Positions 9,785 to 19,171 of a stretch of 64,000 nt of DNA are shown piece by piece. Every line of letters starts with the position of its first letter. The first letter of the stretch is position 1. The notes under the pieces were generated by a model. The model was not told the DNA's origin, ran no database searches, and saw nothing but the letters and a program-made list of their open reading frames with translations. The stretch is from assembly GCF_963667135.1 (NCBI RefSeq), contig NZ_OY762974.1, forward strand, positions 3,100,001-3,164,000. The letters are read 5' to 3'. The position numbers and the translations under genes were made by a program. The stretch comes from an uncultured Macellibacteroides sp. Lineage in GTDB: Bacteria > Bacteroidota > Bacteroidia > Bacteroidales > Tannerellaceae.

Positions 9785-11524
9785 ATGCATAATATTTTGT
9801 TGGTTGTATTGTTAGCTCTATTAAGTTCATCACTAACTGCCGGAGGACAGTATGTAATTCGTGCAAAGATAGAAGGTGTCAAAAACGGCACAATCTTCGA
9901 GCTTCAGGAATTTAGCTCCCAGCGTATTATTAATACGGCAAAAATTGAAGATAATCAGTTTACTATGCAAGGTACTTTGCCCGACGCACCGCTTCACTTA
10001 TGGCTTGGCACAACAATTGACGACGAATTCTTTTACTGCAATTTGTTTTTAGATAACGACTCTCTGTATATTGAAGGCCATATTTCCGATTTCCCTTATG
10101 GATTGCACTTTAGCGGAGCTAAAACGCATATGGAATATTTTGGTTATCAGCAGCTAACCAAGGAGGTCAGTATAGAAATTGATAATCTTACCAATGAATC
10201 GATGGATTTACATCAGTTAGTTAAAACCAATAAGAAAAAGAAATTGAATACTAAAACCATTTTGCGGGAGCGCTTGAATCGTACAAATAGTTCCTTTGAA
10301 CTGGCTACGGATATCGAACTGCATGCTGCAATACTAAAAAGAGATTCTTTACGAATGGAATTTATAGTTAATAACATGGATAAACAAGCTGGTCAGTTTC
10401 TTCTTACTCAGGTTATGAAAAAAATATCAGTAGACTCACTCTATCACTTCTATAGACTGATTCCTCCGGATATGAAAAAGTATAAATATGCTCGTATTTT
10501 AAGCAATCAGGTTAATCCGTTGGCCGACGATTGTATTAAGCAAGCAGACGATTTGTTAAAGATGACAGGTAATTCAAGTCAGATGATTGCCTATACGGAA
10601 GAAGCATATAAATTGTATACAAAAGGTGTGCAGCTTAATCCGGAGCGTACAGATGGATACATTGCGTTGGGTACTATGTATGAGCGTCTGATTCCGGTTA
10701 AGGGCTTGGAGGCTTATGATATATCTATCACCAATCTCGAGAAATTTGTTACTAGTAATGTGGGTGAAGAAGATTGTAAAAAGGTGAAAGAACATATCGA
10801 AAATATTAAATTCAAAAAGTGGCTGGCTGCTAATATAATTCCTGAAATGGTTGTAGTAAAAGGCGGAACTTTCGAAATGGGATCCACCTACCAAGAAGAT
10901 AATAATCCGCCCCACGAGGTAACGGTAAAAAACTTTTCAATCGGCAGGTATGAAGTAACCAATCATCAATTTGCAGCGTTCCTCAAAGAATATAAAAGCA
11001 ATACGCTGAAAAGCGGACCTGATCAGGGTGAGATTCTCTATTACGAGTGTAACTGGGGAATAGAAAATGGCCAGCCTGTACCCGGCTATGAATCGCACCC
11101 GGCTATTTATGTTACCTGGTATGGAGCACAGGCGTATTGTGAGTGGGCTGGCGGACGCTTGCCATCAAAAGAGGAATGGGAATATGCGGCGCGCGGTGGC
11201 TTATACGGACATCGTGATAATCTTTATAGCGGTGGAATGGAACTTGACAGTTTAGGATGGTATGCCGGGAATTCTGATGGGAAAACTCATTCGGTCGGGA
11301 CTAAAGTTCCGAATGAACTTGGCATTTATGATATGAGTGGGAATGTGTGGGAATGGTGTGCGGACAGATTTCAGAAAGAGGGAAAAAACTATGCTGTTGT
11401 AAAAGGTGGAACCTGGTTTAACGAGCGAGCCATGAGCAGACCCACTTGTCATTACTACATTTATCCTCACAGCAAGCATTTTAATAATGGCTTCCGGTTA
11501 GCAAAAGACATTACTAATCCATAG
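9785..11524 (+). CDS. Secreted protein: DUF4369-like N-terminus, TPR-like helices, SUMF1/FGE-fold C-terminus (probably non-catalytic)
   Basis: 579 aa with a signal peptide (first ~20 residues, ending SLTAGGQ). Residues about 22-115 resemble the DUF4369 domain found at the N-terminus of Bacteroidetes thioredoxin-like proteins. Residues about 200-330 are helical and contain a TPR-like unit (YTKGVQLNPERTDGYIALG). Residues about 350-575 are a formylglycine-generating-enzyme-like fold: VKGGTFEMGS, YEVTNHQFAAF, RLPSKEEWEYAARGG, DMSGNVWEWCAD. The paired cysteines of true FGE are absent and the usual GFRC ending is GFRLAK. I therefore infer a binding or scaffold role, not sulfatase activation. No sulfatase gene is nearby. 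Confidence 0.8.
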   Translation: MHNILLVVLLALLSSSLTAGGQYVIRAKIEGVKNGTIFELQEFSSQRIINTAKIEDNQFTMQGTLPDAPLHLWLGTTIDDEFFYCNLFLDNDSLYIEGHISDFPYGLHFSGAKTHMEYFGYQQLTKEVSIEIDNLTNESMDLHQLVKTNKKKKLNTKTILRERLNRTNSSFELATDIELHAAILKRDSLRMEFIVNNMDKQAGQFLLTQVMKKISVDSLYHFYRLIPPDMKKYKYARILSNQVNPLADDCIKQADDLLKMTGNSSQMIAYTEEAYKLYTKGVQLNPERTDGYIALGTMYERLIPVKGLEAYDISITNLEKFVTSNVGEEDCKKVKEHIENIKFKKWLAANIIPEMVVVKGGTFEMGSTYQEDNNPPHEVTVKNFSIGRYEVTNHQFAAFLKEYKSNTLKSGPDQGEILYYECNWGIENGQPVPGYESHPAIYVTWYGAQAYCEWAGGRLPSKEEWEYAARGGLYGHRDNLYSGGMELDSLGWYAGNSDGKTHSVGTKVPNELGIYDMSGNVWEWCADRFQKEGKNYAVVKGGTWFNERAMSRPTCHYYIYPHSKHFNNGFRLAKDITNP

Positions 11525-11652
11525 TTGGCTTGTTACCCGAAGACTCTCAATATCTTTTATCTCTCCGTTACCATTTAGCTGGAACTTTACTTTGTATATT
11601 AGGCCTTTTCCTTCTATAAAGTAGCTGTTATATAATAGTCTTTTATTTTTTT

Positions 11653-11772
11653 CACTACGAACAAGTATTCGTTTGGCATATGGATACCTTGCGTTTGTCA
11701 ATTGTCAAACGCAAGGTATCCATATGTTGACTTTGCGTTTGCGATATGACAAACGAATACTTCTTCGTAGTG
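11653..11772. repeat. Nested double palindrome (outer arms 22 bp, inner arms 21 bp)
   Basis: Outer arms at 11653-11674 and 11751-11772 match over 22 bp with one mismatch (key words CACTACGAA and TTCGTAGTG). Inner arms at 11677-11697 and 11706-11726 are perfect over 21 bp around an 8-nt centre. The word TTTGCGTTTG recurs a third time at 11732-11741, between the inner and outer right arms. No T-run follows, so this is not a simple terminator. Confidence 0.85.
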
Positions 11773-11829
11773 TTAGGAATAGATTGTAATAGTCCCGGGG
11801 TTAGTTTATCGTAGTGTTTGAAACAATAC

Positions 11830-11867
11830 CGGGCAGACTTTGGCTATAAAGCCTGAGTCTGCCCGGT
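11830..11867. terminator. Terminator hairpin after uxuA
   Basis: An 11-bp perfect stem (CCGGGCAGACT with AGTCTGCCCGG), with GGCT/AGCC pairing inside the loop. T-rich tracts flank both sides, so it can serve the convergent genes on either strand. Confidence 0.75.
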
Positions 11868-11872
11868 TAGTT

Positions 11873-13051
11873 TTATTTATCGGCAAAAATAGATTTAGCT
11901 ATACCCATTTCCAGTCCCCGTAGTTCGGCAAGCCCTCTCAAGCGACCGATACAGGAATATCCCGGATTTGTTTTCTTTTTCAAATCGTCTATCATCTGAT
12001 GTCCGTGGTCCGGACGCATGGCAATAGAACATTTACGGCGTTGTTGAAGGGCAAGAAGAGCTTTCATTACACCAAACATATCTACATCGCCTTCCAAATG
12101 GTTCGCTTCGAAGAAGTTACCCTCTTCATCGCGTTGTGTGCTGCGGAAATGGACAAAGTCGATGCGATCGCCATAGCGTTCCATAATACCAGCAAGGTCG
12201 TTATCGCTGCGAACACCAAATGAACCGGTACAAAGACACAATCCATTGCTTTGGTTGGGAACCGCTTCAATTAGTTTTTTAAAATCATCTTCCGTACTCA
12301 GAATACGAGGTAACCCAAGAATGGAGTAGGGAGGATCGTCGGGATGAATCACCAGTCGCACACCTGCTTGGTCGGCTACAGGAGCAATCTCACGAAGGAA
12401 ATAGATCAGATTGGCACGCAGACGTTCGGCGTCTACATCCTTATAACGGTCCAGCGCCAGCTGAAACTGTTCAACGGTGAAACTTTCTTCCGATCCGGGC
12501 AAACCTGCAATCATATTACGAGTAAGCAAAGCTTTGTCGGCATCACTCATTTCGGCAAAACGAGCACGGGCCTTTTCCTTTTCTTCCTCGGTATAGTCAG
12601 CATTGGCATTGGGGCGTTTCAGAATAAAGAGATCGAATGCTACAAATGCAGCACGCTCGAAGCGCAACGCTTTGGAACCGTCGGGCATGGTATAAGCCAA
12701 GTCGGTCCGAGTCCAGTCCAATACAGGCATAAAGTTGTAGGTAACCACGTTAACGCCGCATGCACCCAGGTTACGAAGGCTTTCCTTGTAATTGTCAATA
12801 TAACGCTGGAAATCTCCTGTCTGGGTTTTGATATGTTCATGCACGGGAACACTTTCTACAACCGACCAGCGCAGACCAACCGACTCAATCAGTTCTTTTC
12901 TTTTGATTATTTCTTCAACAGTCCATACTTCTCCATTTGGGATATGGTGCAATGCATTTACAATACCAGTTGCTCCGGCTTGCCGGATGTCCCAAAGGCT
13001 TATCGGATCGTTGGGACCATACCACCGCCATGTTTGTTCACAAAGATACAT
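11873..13051 (-). CDS. uxuA: Mannonate dehydratase
   Basis: 392 aa from the ATG at 13051, which gives the family start [20 protein letters not shown]. The 23-codon upstream extension overlaps the preceding gene and is unlikely. UxuA dehydrates D-mannonate to 2-keto-3-deoxygluconate in the D-glucuronate pathway. The TIM-barrel landmarks are visible: [65 protein letters not shown] and the C-terminal MRPDHGHQM. Length matches E. coli UxuA. Third gene of the LacI-SDR-UxuA operon, 28 nt after the SDR gene. Confidence 0.95.
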   Translation of the reverse strand: MYLCEQTWRWYGPNDPISLWDIRQAGATGIVNALHHIPNGEVWTVEEIIKRKELIESVGLRWSVVESVPVHEHIKTQTGDFQRYIDNYKESLRNLGACGVNVVTYNFMPVLDWTRTDLAYTMPDGSKALRFERAAFVAFDLFILKRPNANADYTEEEKEKARARFAEMSDADKALLTRNMIAGLPGSEESFTVEQFQLALDRYKDVDAERLRANLIYFLREIAPVADQAGVRLVIHPDDPPYSILGLPRILSTEDDFKKLIEAVPNQSNGLCLCTGSFGVRSDNDLAGIMERYGDRIDFVHFRSTQRDEEGNFFEANHLEGDVDMFGVMKALLALQQRRKCSIAMRPDHGHQMIDDLKKKTNPGYSCIGRLRGLAELRGLEMGIAKSIFADK

Positions 13052-13079
13052 GTCACTTATTTTTAAAATTCGTATTAGA

Positions 13080-13892
13080 TCAGATTGAGAAGGAGTCAAA
13101 GCCTCCGTCGATAGGCACAACCACTCCCGTTACGAAAGCAGAAGCATCACTGGCAAGCCATTGCAGCGTACCCAAAAGTTCTTCCGGCTCGCCGAAACGA
13201 CCAAATGGAGTGTGAGCAAGAATTGTTTTGCTACGGTCGGTGTGCGAACCATCCGGATTCAACAGTAAATCGCGGTTTTGTTCGGTAATAAAAAATCCCG
13301 GAGCCATGGCATTCACACGGAGTCCCGGACCAAACTTGGTAGCCAGTTCGCCTGCCATATATTTAGTGAAATTAGTTACCGCTGCTTTTGCCGCACCATA
13401 TCCTGCAACACGTGTAAGCGGACGTAATGCTGATTCGGACGAAATGTTGATGATGCATCCCTTTTTAGTGTTAACCATCGGTTCAGCAAAAACCATGGTA
13501 GGCAGAACTGTTCCAAAAAGATTTAGATCAACTACTTTTTTGAAAGCATCTATCTGAAGATCAAAGATTGTTTTGTCCGGTGCGATGGTTGCTCCGGGCA
13601 TATTGCCTCCGGCCGCATTAATCAGTACATCGATACGGCCGTATTTCTGCATGATGTTATGTTTGTTCTGTTCAAGGATTTCCTTGTTCAATACATCTGT
13701 TTCCAGGAAAAGCGCATCGTACCCTTTTTCTGTAAGCGATTGAACCAGCTCGGTGCCTAATTTAGCGTTTCTGTCAAGAATAACTACTTTAGCACCTTCC
13801 GAGGCAAGGTGATTTGCCATACATGTACCCAGTACACCGCATCCACCTGTGATGATGATAACCCGGTCTTTAATACAAAATAAATTGCTCAT
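13080..13892 (-). CDS. SDR-family D-mannonate oxidoreductase (fructuronate reductase)
   Basis: 270 aa. Short-chain dehydrogenase with NAD(P)-binding motif [12 protein letters not shown] near residues 16-27, [10 protein letters not shown] after beta-4, and the active-site pair Tyr/Lys in [14 protein letters not shown] with Ser in [11 protein letters not shown]. SDRs of this type next to uxuA in Bacteroidetes interconvert D-fructuronate and D-mannonate, replacing the unrelated long-chain UxuB. That assignment rests on context plus family similarity. It starts 3 nt after the regulator stop codon. Confidence 0.85.
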   Translation of the reverse strand: MSNLFCIKDRVIIITGGCGVLGTCMANHLASEGAKVVILDRNAKLGTELVQSLTEKGYDALFLETDVLNKEILEQNKHNIMQKYGRIDVLINAAGGNMPGATIAPDKTIFDLQIDAFKKVVDLNLFGTVLPTMVFAEPMVNTKKGCIINISSESALRPLTRVAGYGAAKAAVTNFTKYMAGELATKFGPGLRVNAMAPGFFITEQNRDLLLNPDGSHTDRSKTILAHTPFGRFGEPEELLGTLQWLASDASAFVTGVVVPIDGGFDSFSI

Positions 13893-13895
13893 GTT

Positions 13896-14960
13896 TTAAA
13901 TGTAATTATTGTAATAGTTTATGTTTTCTTTAATAAGAATATCAATCGGCATATAATTCATCTTTTTAACCTTCTCTTTCAAAACAAGGTGTCTGAAAAG
14001 ATCGCGCACACAATTTACGCCTTGAACTTCCGGACGTTGAGCAATGAGGTGTGTTACCAGTCCATTGTTTAGGTAGGTCACATTTTCATCCAGAATATCA
14101 TATCCGATTAGTTTAAAGTCTTTTTTCTTTTTGGTTCGAAAATAATTACCTAATACATGGACTCTAGAGTTGAAAATTATTCCAGCTTTTACGTTTCCGT
14201 GGAGTAAAAAGAAAGAATCCAGAATATTCCGGTTTCCGGCTTCATCGTCGGCATGGATATGCACAGGATAAACAGTACCGTTAAAGTTATGTTCGTTTAG
14301 GTAGGCCCTAAATCCTTCTTCTCGCTTTACCACTTGAGTAGAACAGGAATCACCTTTACGTATAAAACGGAATACGGCTAATCCTTCGTCCGGATTAATC
14401 TGTTGATGCATCAGTTTGGCAGCTATGTATCCCGAATTGTAGGAGTTTGTCCCGTAGTAAGCCAGGCAGTTCGTGTTTTCTATATACGCATCAATAAGTA
14501 CGTAAGGTATACTGCGCTTATCGAGCTTAGAAGTTAATTCGAGGACGCTTTCTTTGAACAAGGTAGAAACTACTATTCCGTGAAACTCCTGTTTGTCGAG
14601 GCAAGCAGCCTGTTTGTCAAAACTATCCTTGTCATACTGATCAAAATAGAGTCTTTCTACTTCAATGTGATAGCTTGCTAACTCTTCTTCGGCTCTTTCG
14701 ATGCCCTGACTTACCTTTTCCCAATAGTCGCCTTTGGCAAAGCTGGGAATAAAGGCGATGAATTTGTATATTTTTTTAGAGGCCAGGGCGCTTGCAGCCA
14801 GATTGGGACGATACTCCACGTTTTTCATTACTTCTTCCACTAGTGCCCGAGCTTCTTCCGAAACCTTTCCTCTGTTGTGGATAATACGATCAACTGTTCC
14901 GGTCGACACGCCCGACATAAGTGCTATGTCTTTAATCCTGTAACTTCCTTTCTTTTTCAT
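13896..14960 (-). CDS. LacI-family transcriptional regulator of the mannonate genes
   Basis: 354 aa. The N-terminal LacI helix-turn-helix and hinge (IKDIALMSGVSTGTVDRII, then NVEYRPNLAASALASKK) are followed by a periplasmic-binding-protein-like effector domain (about 60-345). First gene of the operon with the SDR and uxuA genes (3-nt gap), so it is likely autoregulated. A LacI-type operator with a central CG overlaps the predicted start of transcription at 15063-15076, which points to repression relieved by a hexuronate-derived ligand. The ligand is inferred from gene context only. Confidence 0.9.
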   Translation of the reverse strand: MKKKGSYRIKDIALMSGVSTGTVDRIIHNRGKVSEEARALVEEVMKNVEYRPNLAASALASKKIYKFIAFIPSFAKGDYWEKVSQGIERAEEELASYHIEVERLYFDQYDKDSFDKQAACLDKQEFHGIVVSTLFKESVLELTSKLDKRSIPYVLIDAYIENTNCLAYYGTNSYNSGYIAAKLMHQQINPDEGLAVFRFIRKGDSCSTQVVKREEGFRAYLNEHNFNGTVYPVHIHADDEAGNRNILDSFFLLHGNVKAGIIFNSRVHVLGNYFRTKKKKDFKLIGYDILDENVTYLNNGLVTHLIAQRPEVQGVNCVRDLFRHLVLKEKVKKMNYMPIDILIKENINYYNNYI

Positions 14961-15062
14961 TTGGTATTTTCTTTGTTAAATAGACAGATTCTGACTGAAA
15001 ATTCTTCGAATTGTACTCATAATATATAGAATTATCTATTTAAAGTTAACTGTATTTTGTGG

Positions 15063-15076
15063 TGTGTTCGGACACA
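15063..15076 (-). promoter_or_regulatory. LacI-type operator at the start of transcription of the uxu operon
   Basis: TGTGTTCGGACACA is a 14-bp dyad (one mismatched pair) with the central CG typical of LacI-family operators. It covers the predicted +1 region, just downstream of the -7 box at 15080-15087, where bound repressor would block initiation. Confidence 0.65.
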
Positions 15077-15079
15077 TGG

Positions 15080-15110
15080 CAAATGTAAGGTAAAATATTA
15101 TTATTGCAAA
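15080..15110 (-). promoter_or_regulatory. Promoter of the LacI-SDR-uxuA operon
   Basis: On the minus strand, TTTG (15107-15110), a 19-nt spacer and TACATTTG (15080-15087) match the Bacteroidetes TTTG-N19-21-TAnnTTTG consensus exactly. Predicted start near 15073 gives a 5' leader of about 113 nt. Confidence 0.75.
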
Positions 15111-15140
15111 TATAAAGCCGGATTAATATTGGTATAAATA

Positions 15141-15177
15141 AAAAGCTTCTGCCGATTTATTAAAGGCAGAAGCTTTT
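15141..15177. terminator. Terminator after the 225-aa membrane protein gene
   Basis: A perfect 13-bp stem (AAAAGCTTCTGCC with GGCAGAAGCTTTT) with an 11-nt loop, 25 nt beyond the minus-strand stop codon at 15202. Confidence 0.85.
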
Positions 15178-15201
15178 ACACTATTTTTTATAAAATAAAC
15201 C

Positions 15202-15879
15202 TTACTCTACGGTTGCTATGTTTTCTTCCGAAATTACAGGGGCAGATAGCTTACGATATGTATAAGCATACATCATATAGGTTAAAGGTATGGCAACAAA
15301 AATACCGACAATAAAGAGTAAGAAGCCTACAATGCAGATTCCTACCATGGTTAAGAACACAAAGAAAAGCGGTAAAGCTTGTCCTTTGGTAATTTCCCAG
15401 CTTCTTCTTAGGCTTTCGAGAATGCCACCGTCTTCTTCAACGATGATGGCCGTGAAAAACTGCAGACGCAGTGCTAAGTAAATACCGGGTATAATTAATA
15501 AACCCAACCCCACACATATAATCAAAGCATATAAAATACTACTTAGAAAATAAGTAAGGATTTTGCGAGCCTGTTGTCCGTAAGCCGAAAACTGAGGTTC
15601 GTCTCCGTCCAGTGCCTGAAAGATGTTTTTTATATAACCTAATGAGAAGATGATGCCTAGAATTATTGACAACACGTTCATCAGAATAACACCGATGGTG
15701 AAACCAGCCAATCCTTCTCCAGGTGCTGGAGTACTAAAAATACTCAAAGTAAAGGATATTATCATGTATCCGATAATCAATCCAGCCAATACCCAAATTT
15801 GCGAACGGGTTTGTTTCCATGAAGTTTTGAATACTTCAGAAATTTTGAAAATAGGTTTCATTGCTAATAGAGTTTTCAT
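15202..15879 (-). CDS. Integral membrane protein of unknown function
   Basis: 225 aa with about five to six hydrophobic segments (for example VLAGLIIGYMIISFTLSIF and ILTYFLSSILYALIICVGLG). The region RLQFFTAIIVEEDGGILESLRRSWEITKG (in part: IIVEEDGGILESLRRSWEI) resembles the amphipathic linker of DUF975/GDPD-type membrane-domain proteins, where an 'AL-S-W-TKG' element precedes a helix pair. No catalytic domain is attached. A start at Met7 (15861) is possible. Function unknown. Confidence 0.75.
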   Translation of the reverse strand: MKTLLAMKPIFKISEVFKTSWKQTRSQIWVLAGLIIGYMIISFTLSIFSTPAPGEGLAGFTIGVILMNVLSIILGIIFSLGYIKNIFQALDGDEPQFSAYGQQARKILTYFLSSILYALIICVGLGLLIIPGIYLALRLQFFTAIIVEEDGGILESLRRSWEITKGQALPLFFVFLTMVGICIVGFLLFIVGIFVAIPLTYMMYAYTYRKLSAPVISEENIATVE

Positions 15880-15940
15880 TAAGACTGTAAATTTATACTA
15901 TATTATTGAATAATCAAATATTAACTATTCTTTTATAAAA

Positions 15941-15983
15941 AAATAAATCCGGTATTTCTTATTTACGAAATCCGGATTTATTT
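15941..15983. terminator. Terminator after the T9SS peptidase gene
   Basis: AAATAAATCCGG pairs with CCGGATTTATTT, and the stem continues inward with ATTTC/GAAAT after one bulged T. T/A-rich flanks. It lies just beyond the minus-strand stop at 15990. Confidence 0.8.
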
Positions 15984-15989
15984 ACAATG

Positions 15990-18900
15990 CTATCGCTTAA
16001 TTGCCTTTACAACAGTTGTTTTATTGTTGTGATACAGTCTGATGATATAATATCCCGGTGATAATCCCGAAGTGTTAACAACGTTGCCCGGCGAGGGTAC
16101 TGACAATGCAATACGGCCATCAGTCGCAATTATATCGATTCTGTTTACAGGCCCGTTACTCTCGCTAATATACAGTTGGTTTGTGAAAGGGGAGGGAAAG
16201 ACCTGCACATTGTCCGACGGCAAGATATCGAGGCCGGTAAACGTAATGGTAATAGACTCTGTAGCCTTCGGACTTTCGATTGTTCCAAACACCGACGACA
16301 CGCCATACTGATAACTTCCCTGGGCAACCTGAAGATCCGAATAAGTTATTTCAGGTAGTAAGGTGCTGTTAAGTTTGTTGTTATTTTTGTACACATTGTA
16401 ACCCGATACAGACGGGAATACAACGGGCGAATAAGCTATCGTTTCGTAAGTTGTAGCGCGAAGCATCAGATCTGCCTGCTTAACAGCAACAGAAATAGAA
16501 TCTGATGTTTCAGGAACAGAGGAGGCAGGTTCGCTCAACGTTTGTGTTAACGTTCCTTCTTCCGAACTTATAACGGCTTGGACAATAAAATTATAGTTGC
16601 TTTCTGAAGGTAGCGAATTCCATGTCGTGGTGTTTTTAGAATAGATATTCCCTTTCAGATTAACAGCAGGACCTTCGTCGCAGGCGGCAGGATATTCCGT
16701 ACTTCCATAGTTACTGGCTTTTATAGCAACATATAACTTGGTTGTTCCGTCAATAACAAACGGAGTTGTAAGCGGAATGGTATTTATTTGGTTTAAAGTA
16801 GGATTGCTGATAGCCTGTGTATACTTGCGGGTTCCCTGAGCTATATAAATTGAATAATCGCACGGACTCGTCGTTGAAATAAAATTCACGGCTGTAATTA
16901 GTTTTTTATTCAATGGTGATATCTCGCCTGAACTCCATGCTTGCCCAAAGTAGAAATCGCTACCCTGAGATTCCTTTATCTTAAAGCTGTAATTTGTTGT
17001 TCCCCACTGAATAATTTGCTCGTATTGGGGGGCTTTCCAGGTAAGACGTACATCGTGTCCGTCTTGTTCGGTTGTGAAATTTGTTGGAGCCTTGTAACTG
17101 AAAACATACATTCCTTTGCCAACAACTTCGGAAAAACTTCCGTTGGCATAGCTGGCAGCCACACCGTAATAATGATGGCCTTCGCTTGGATTTAAGTCGG
17201 TGTACGACGTAGAAGTCGTACTTTTAACCAATGCATTGTCTTTATATACTTTATAACCGGTAAGGCCAACGGCACCTGATGGAGCAGCCCAGGAAACAAC
17301 AACATTGTATCCGTTTTGTACTGCCGTAACAGTTGCGGGCGGCGAATAAGTAAGTATTGTAACACTCTTACCAATAGCTTCCGACTCAATTCCATCCGAA
17401 TAAACAGCACTAACACTGTAATATTGTAATCCCTCAGGAGGGGTGTTGTCTGTATAGGTTGTACTGGTTGTAGTGGTTAGCAGGTCATTACCCCGGTATA
17501 CTTTATATCCGGTAAGACCTGTAGAGGGCGATGGAGCAGTCCATGTTAGTATTACAGTCTCGAAATTGTAATTCAGTACCAGATTCTGTGGAACGGATTT
17601 GGGTTCTGCGCGGAATCTTCCGGCAAGAAATGTTACGTTTGAATTATTGGGATCCAGGTATATATCCATTCGGGCAGTATCCGCCGTACTGTATTTGTCC
17701 CAATGATAAGCAAGTTTTCCATAAAGATTAAGTCCGGAAAGATCAGTACACGAAGAGCTTCCTCCGGTAAGTGTTCCCACTATCTGTTTGTTTTGGTTAA
17801 AAAGAGGTGAACCAGACGATCCTCCTTCAGTAATACCGTGTCCGCTTACGGTCTGAGCAAAAATAATGTTCCAGTGCGCCTTGGTTTTTCCCACCGTACT
17901 ATCAGAACCTGCCCATGTATAATCACCAGCAGTTTTAGTAAAAGTGGATATTTTCATGGCATCTCCGGCAGGATGGTGTATGCCAACCCCCGAGGTTGCT
18001 CCTGTATCATTAATGTTCCATCCATTATAATACACATTGTAACTTTCAGGAATTTCTTGATTTATAAGTAAAAGTAATCCATCGGATCCGCCATCAATGG
18101 GAGTACTGGCTTTCTTTACGCAGCCGGTCATTGTCTTTCTTGTAGCAGTGGCATCCGAAAGATTGTCGCATCCTGTTTCTTCATAATGGAAATAAAAGAT
18201 CCATTGATTCATATCCGAAACACTGGCCGGTATGTCATTCGGAACCATACAGTGATAAGCGGAAAGAATATAAGGTTTGAAATCCTCAGCCACATTGTTC
18301 ATTAATGCACCGGAGCATATATAAGTAGATGAGCCATTTTTCATGACTAGCTGGCAGACACCGTTTTTCTGAGATTGCCAGTTGTCTCCTTCCGGACAAT
18401 TAATATTAACATTGCAGCTGCCGGATGAGCCTTCTCCGGTAGCTTTGGGTGTGTTACCAATGAAAAGGTGATTGTATCCGTACCCAATTTCTCCGATGTG
18501 AATTCTGGGCTGATCTTCAGAAGTACCGTGAACGTATTCGAGTATAATATCATCTCCTACCACATATTCGGTTGCAAACGCAGCTCCCGAAGGATTGGTT
18601 TTGGATGTATAGGCTCCAATAATCTGCGTATGATCTGCATTGTATATAAATAGTTTGCCTCCAGCAGGTATGTAAAACTCTTTATAATATAAGTTTAGTG
18701 CAATGGCCTCTTTTGCCTGAATATGTAATTGCCATATTTTTTCTCCTCCCGGCAAGGTAGACCATTCGCCGGCATTCTCCATTGATAAATCAGCAGGTAT
18801 GAGTGTTGCCACTTTTAGGGGAGCCCCCTGAGATACATTCCATGCATCAACCACTTTTAAATCTTCAACGCTGAAGGTGATGGGTATATCTATTCCTGTA

Positions 18901-19046
18901 GAAGTGCTTTTTAGGACATTGGGATAAGAAAAACTGGGAGGAGTTCCTCCTTCGCTTATTTGAGCCGTTAAGGTAACCGGACAATTTACGAATATCAAAC
19001 ACGAAACTAGAATGATATATATAATTCGAGATGCATTTTTAGTCAT
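15990..19046 (-). CDS. Secreted trypsin-fold endopeptidase (lysyl-endopeptidase-like) with fibronectin type III repeats and T9SS sorting domain
   Basis: 1018 aa from the ATG at 19046, which begins a good signal peptide (MTKNASRIIYIILVSCLIFV). A 9-codon longer start is possible. After a propeptide-like region, the S1-type domain shows His265 in SAYHC, Asp322 in GGSDGLLLL and Ser411 in EGGSSGSPLF. At least three tandem fibronectin type III units follow (about 490-770 and 870-930; each carries GYKVYR/GYNVYKN). The last ~75 residues are a type A T9SS sorting domain with PSPFTNQLYI and a final GLSPGYYIIRLY...KAIKR. The protein should cross the outer membrane and be released or surface-anchored. 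Cleavage after Lys is inferred from family resemblance only. Confidence 0.88.
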   Translation of the reverse strand: MTKNASRIIYIILVSCLIFVNCPVTLTAQISEGGTPPSFSYPNVLKSTSTGIDIPITFSVEDLKVVDAWNVSQGAPLKVATLIPADLSMENAGEWSTLPGGEKIWQLHIQAKEAIALNLYYKEFYIPAGGKLFIYNADHTQIIGAYTSKTNPSGAAFATEYVVGDDIILEYVHGTSEDQPRIHIGEIGYGYNHLFIGNTPKATGEGSSGSCNVNINCPEGDNWQSQKNGVCQLVMKNGSSTYICSGALMNNVAEDFKPYILSAYHCMVPNDIPASVSDMNQWIFYFHYEETGCDNLSDATATRKTMTGCVKKASTPIDGGSDGLLLLINQEIPESYNVYYNGWNINDTGATSGVGIHHPAGDAMKISTFTKTAGDYTWAGSDSTVGKTKAHWNIIFAQTVSGHGITEGGSSGSPLFNQNKQIVGTLTGGSSSCTDLSGLNLYGKLAYHWDKYSTADTARMDIYLDPNNSNVTFLAGRFRAEPKSVPQNLVLNYNFETVILTWTAPSPSTGLTGYKVYRGNDLLTTTTSTTYTDNTPPEGLQYYSVSAVYSDGIESEAIGKSVTILTYSPPATVTAVQNGYNVVVSWAAPSGAVGLTGYKVYKDNALVKSTTSTSYTDLNPSEGHHYYGVAASYANGSFSEVVGKGMYVFSYKAPTNFTTEQDGHDVRLTWKAPQYEQIIQWGTTNYSFKIKESQGSDFYFGQAWSSGEISPLNKKLITAVNFISTTSPCDYSIYIAQGTRKYTQAISNPTLNQINTIPLTTPFVIDGTTKLYVAIKASNYGSTEYPAACDEGPAVNLKGNIYSKNTTTWNSLPSESNYNFIVQAVISSEEGTLTQTLSEPASSVPETSDSISVAVKQADLMLRATTYETIAYSPVVFPSVSGYNVYKNNNKLNSTLLPEITYSDLQVAQGSYQYGVSSVFGTIESPKATESITITFTGLDILPSDNVQVFPSPFTNQLYISESNGPVNRIDIIATDGRIALSVPSPGNVVNTSGLSPGYYIIRLYHNNKTTVVKAIKR

Positions 19047-19125
19047 ACAAAAATGTATTGAGGATGATGGCAAATCTAATAAAAAAAATGATAAAATACT
19101 TGAAAGCCAGGTGTTTTAACAAAGT

Positions 19126-19158
19126 AAAGGCCGGAAACTTTAAAGAAACCGGCCTTTT
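19126..19158. terminator. Terminator after tyrA
   Basis: AAAGGCCGG pairs with CCGGCCTTT around a 14-nt loop, ending 13 nt beyond the tyrA stop codon (19172). It closes the aromatic amino acid operon. Confidence 0.75.
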
Positions 19159-19171
19159 GTATTCATTCTAT

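Larger units (their letters stand above)
11525..11872. other. Convergent intergenic region holding a nested palindrome and a hairpin
   Basis: 348 nt between a plus-strand stop (11524) and a minus-strand stop (11873). It contains the nested inverted repeat at 11653-11772 and the terminator hairpin at 11830-11867. No convincing gene; a 67-codon minus-strand frame across 11498-11701 is discussed under rejected items. Confidence 0.7.

Noticed and set aside
9785-11524. Active sulfatase-modifying enzyme
   Set aside because: The catalytic cysteine positions are occupied by other residues and no sulfatase is encoded nearby.
11498-11701. A 67-codon minus-strand frame containing FIEGKGLIYKVKFQLNGNGE
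   Set aside because: It begins inside the nested palindrome and ends antisense to the SUMF1-like gene. The composition looks protein-like and it could be a decayed fragment, but no family, start signal or neighbour supports it.
12344-13066. A 240-codon plus-strand frame opposite uxuA
   Set aside because: It is antisense to a well-identified gene; the translation has no recognisable motif.
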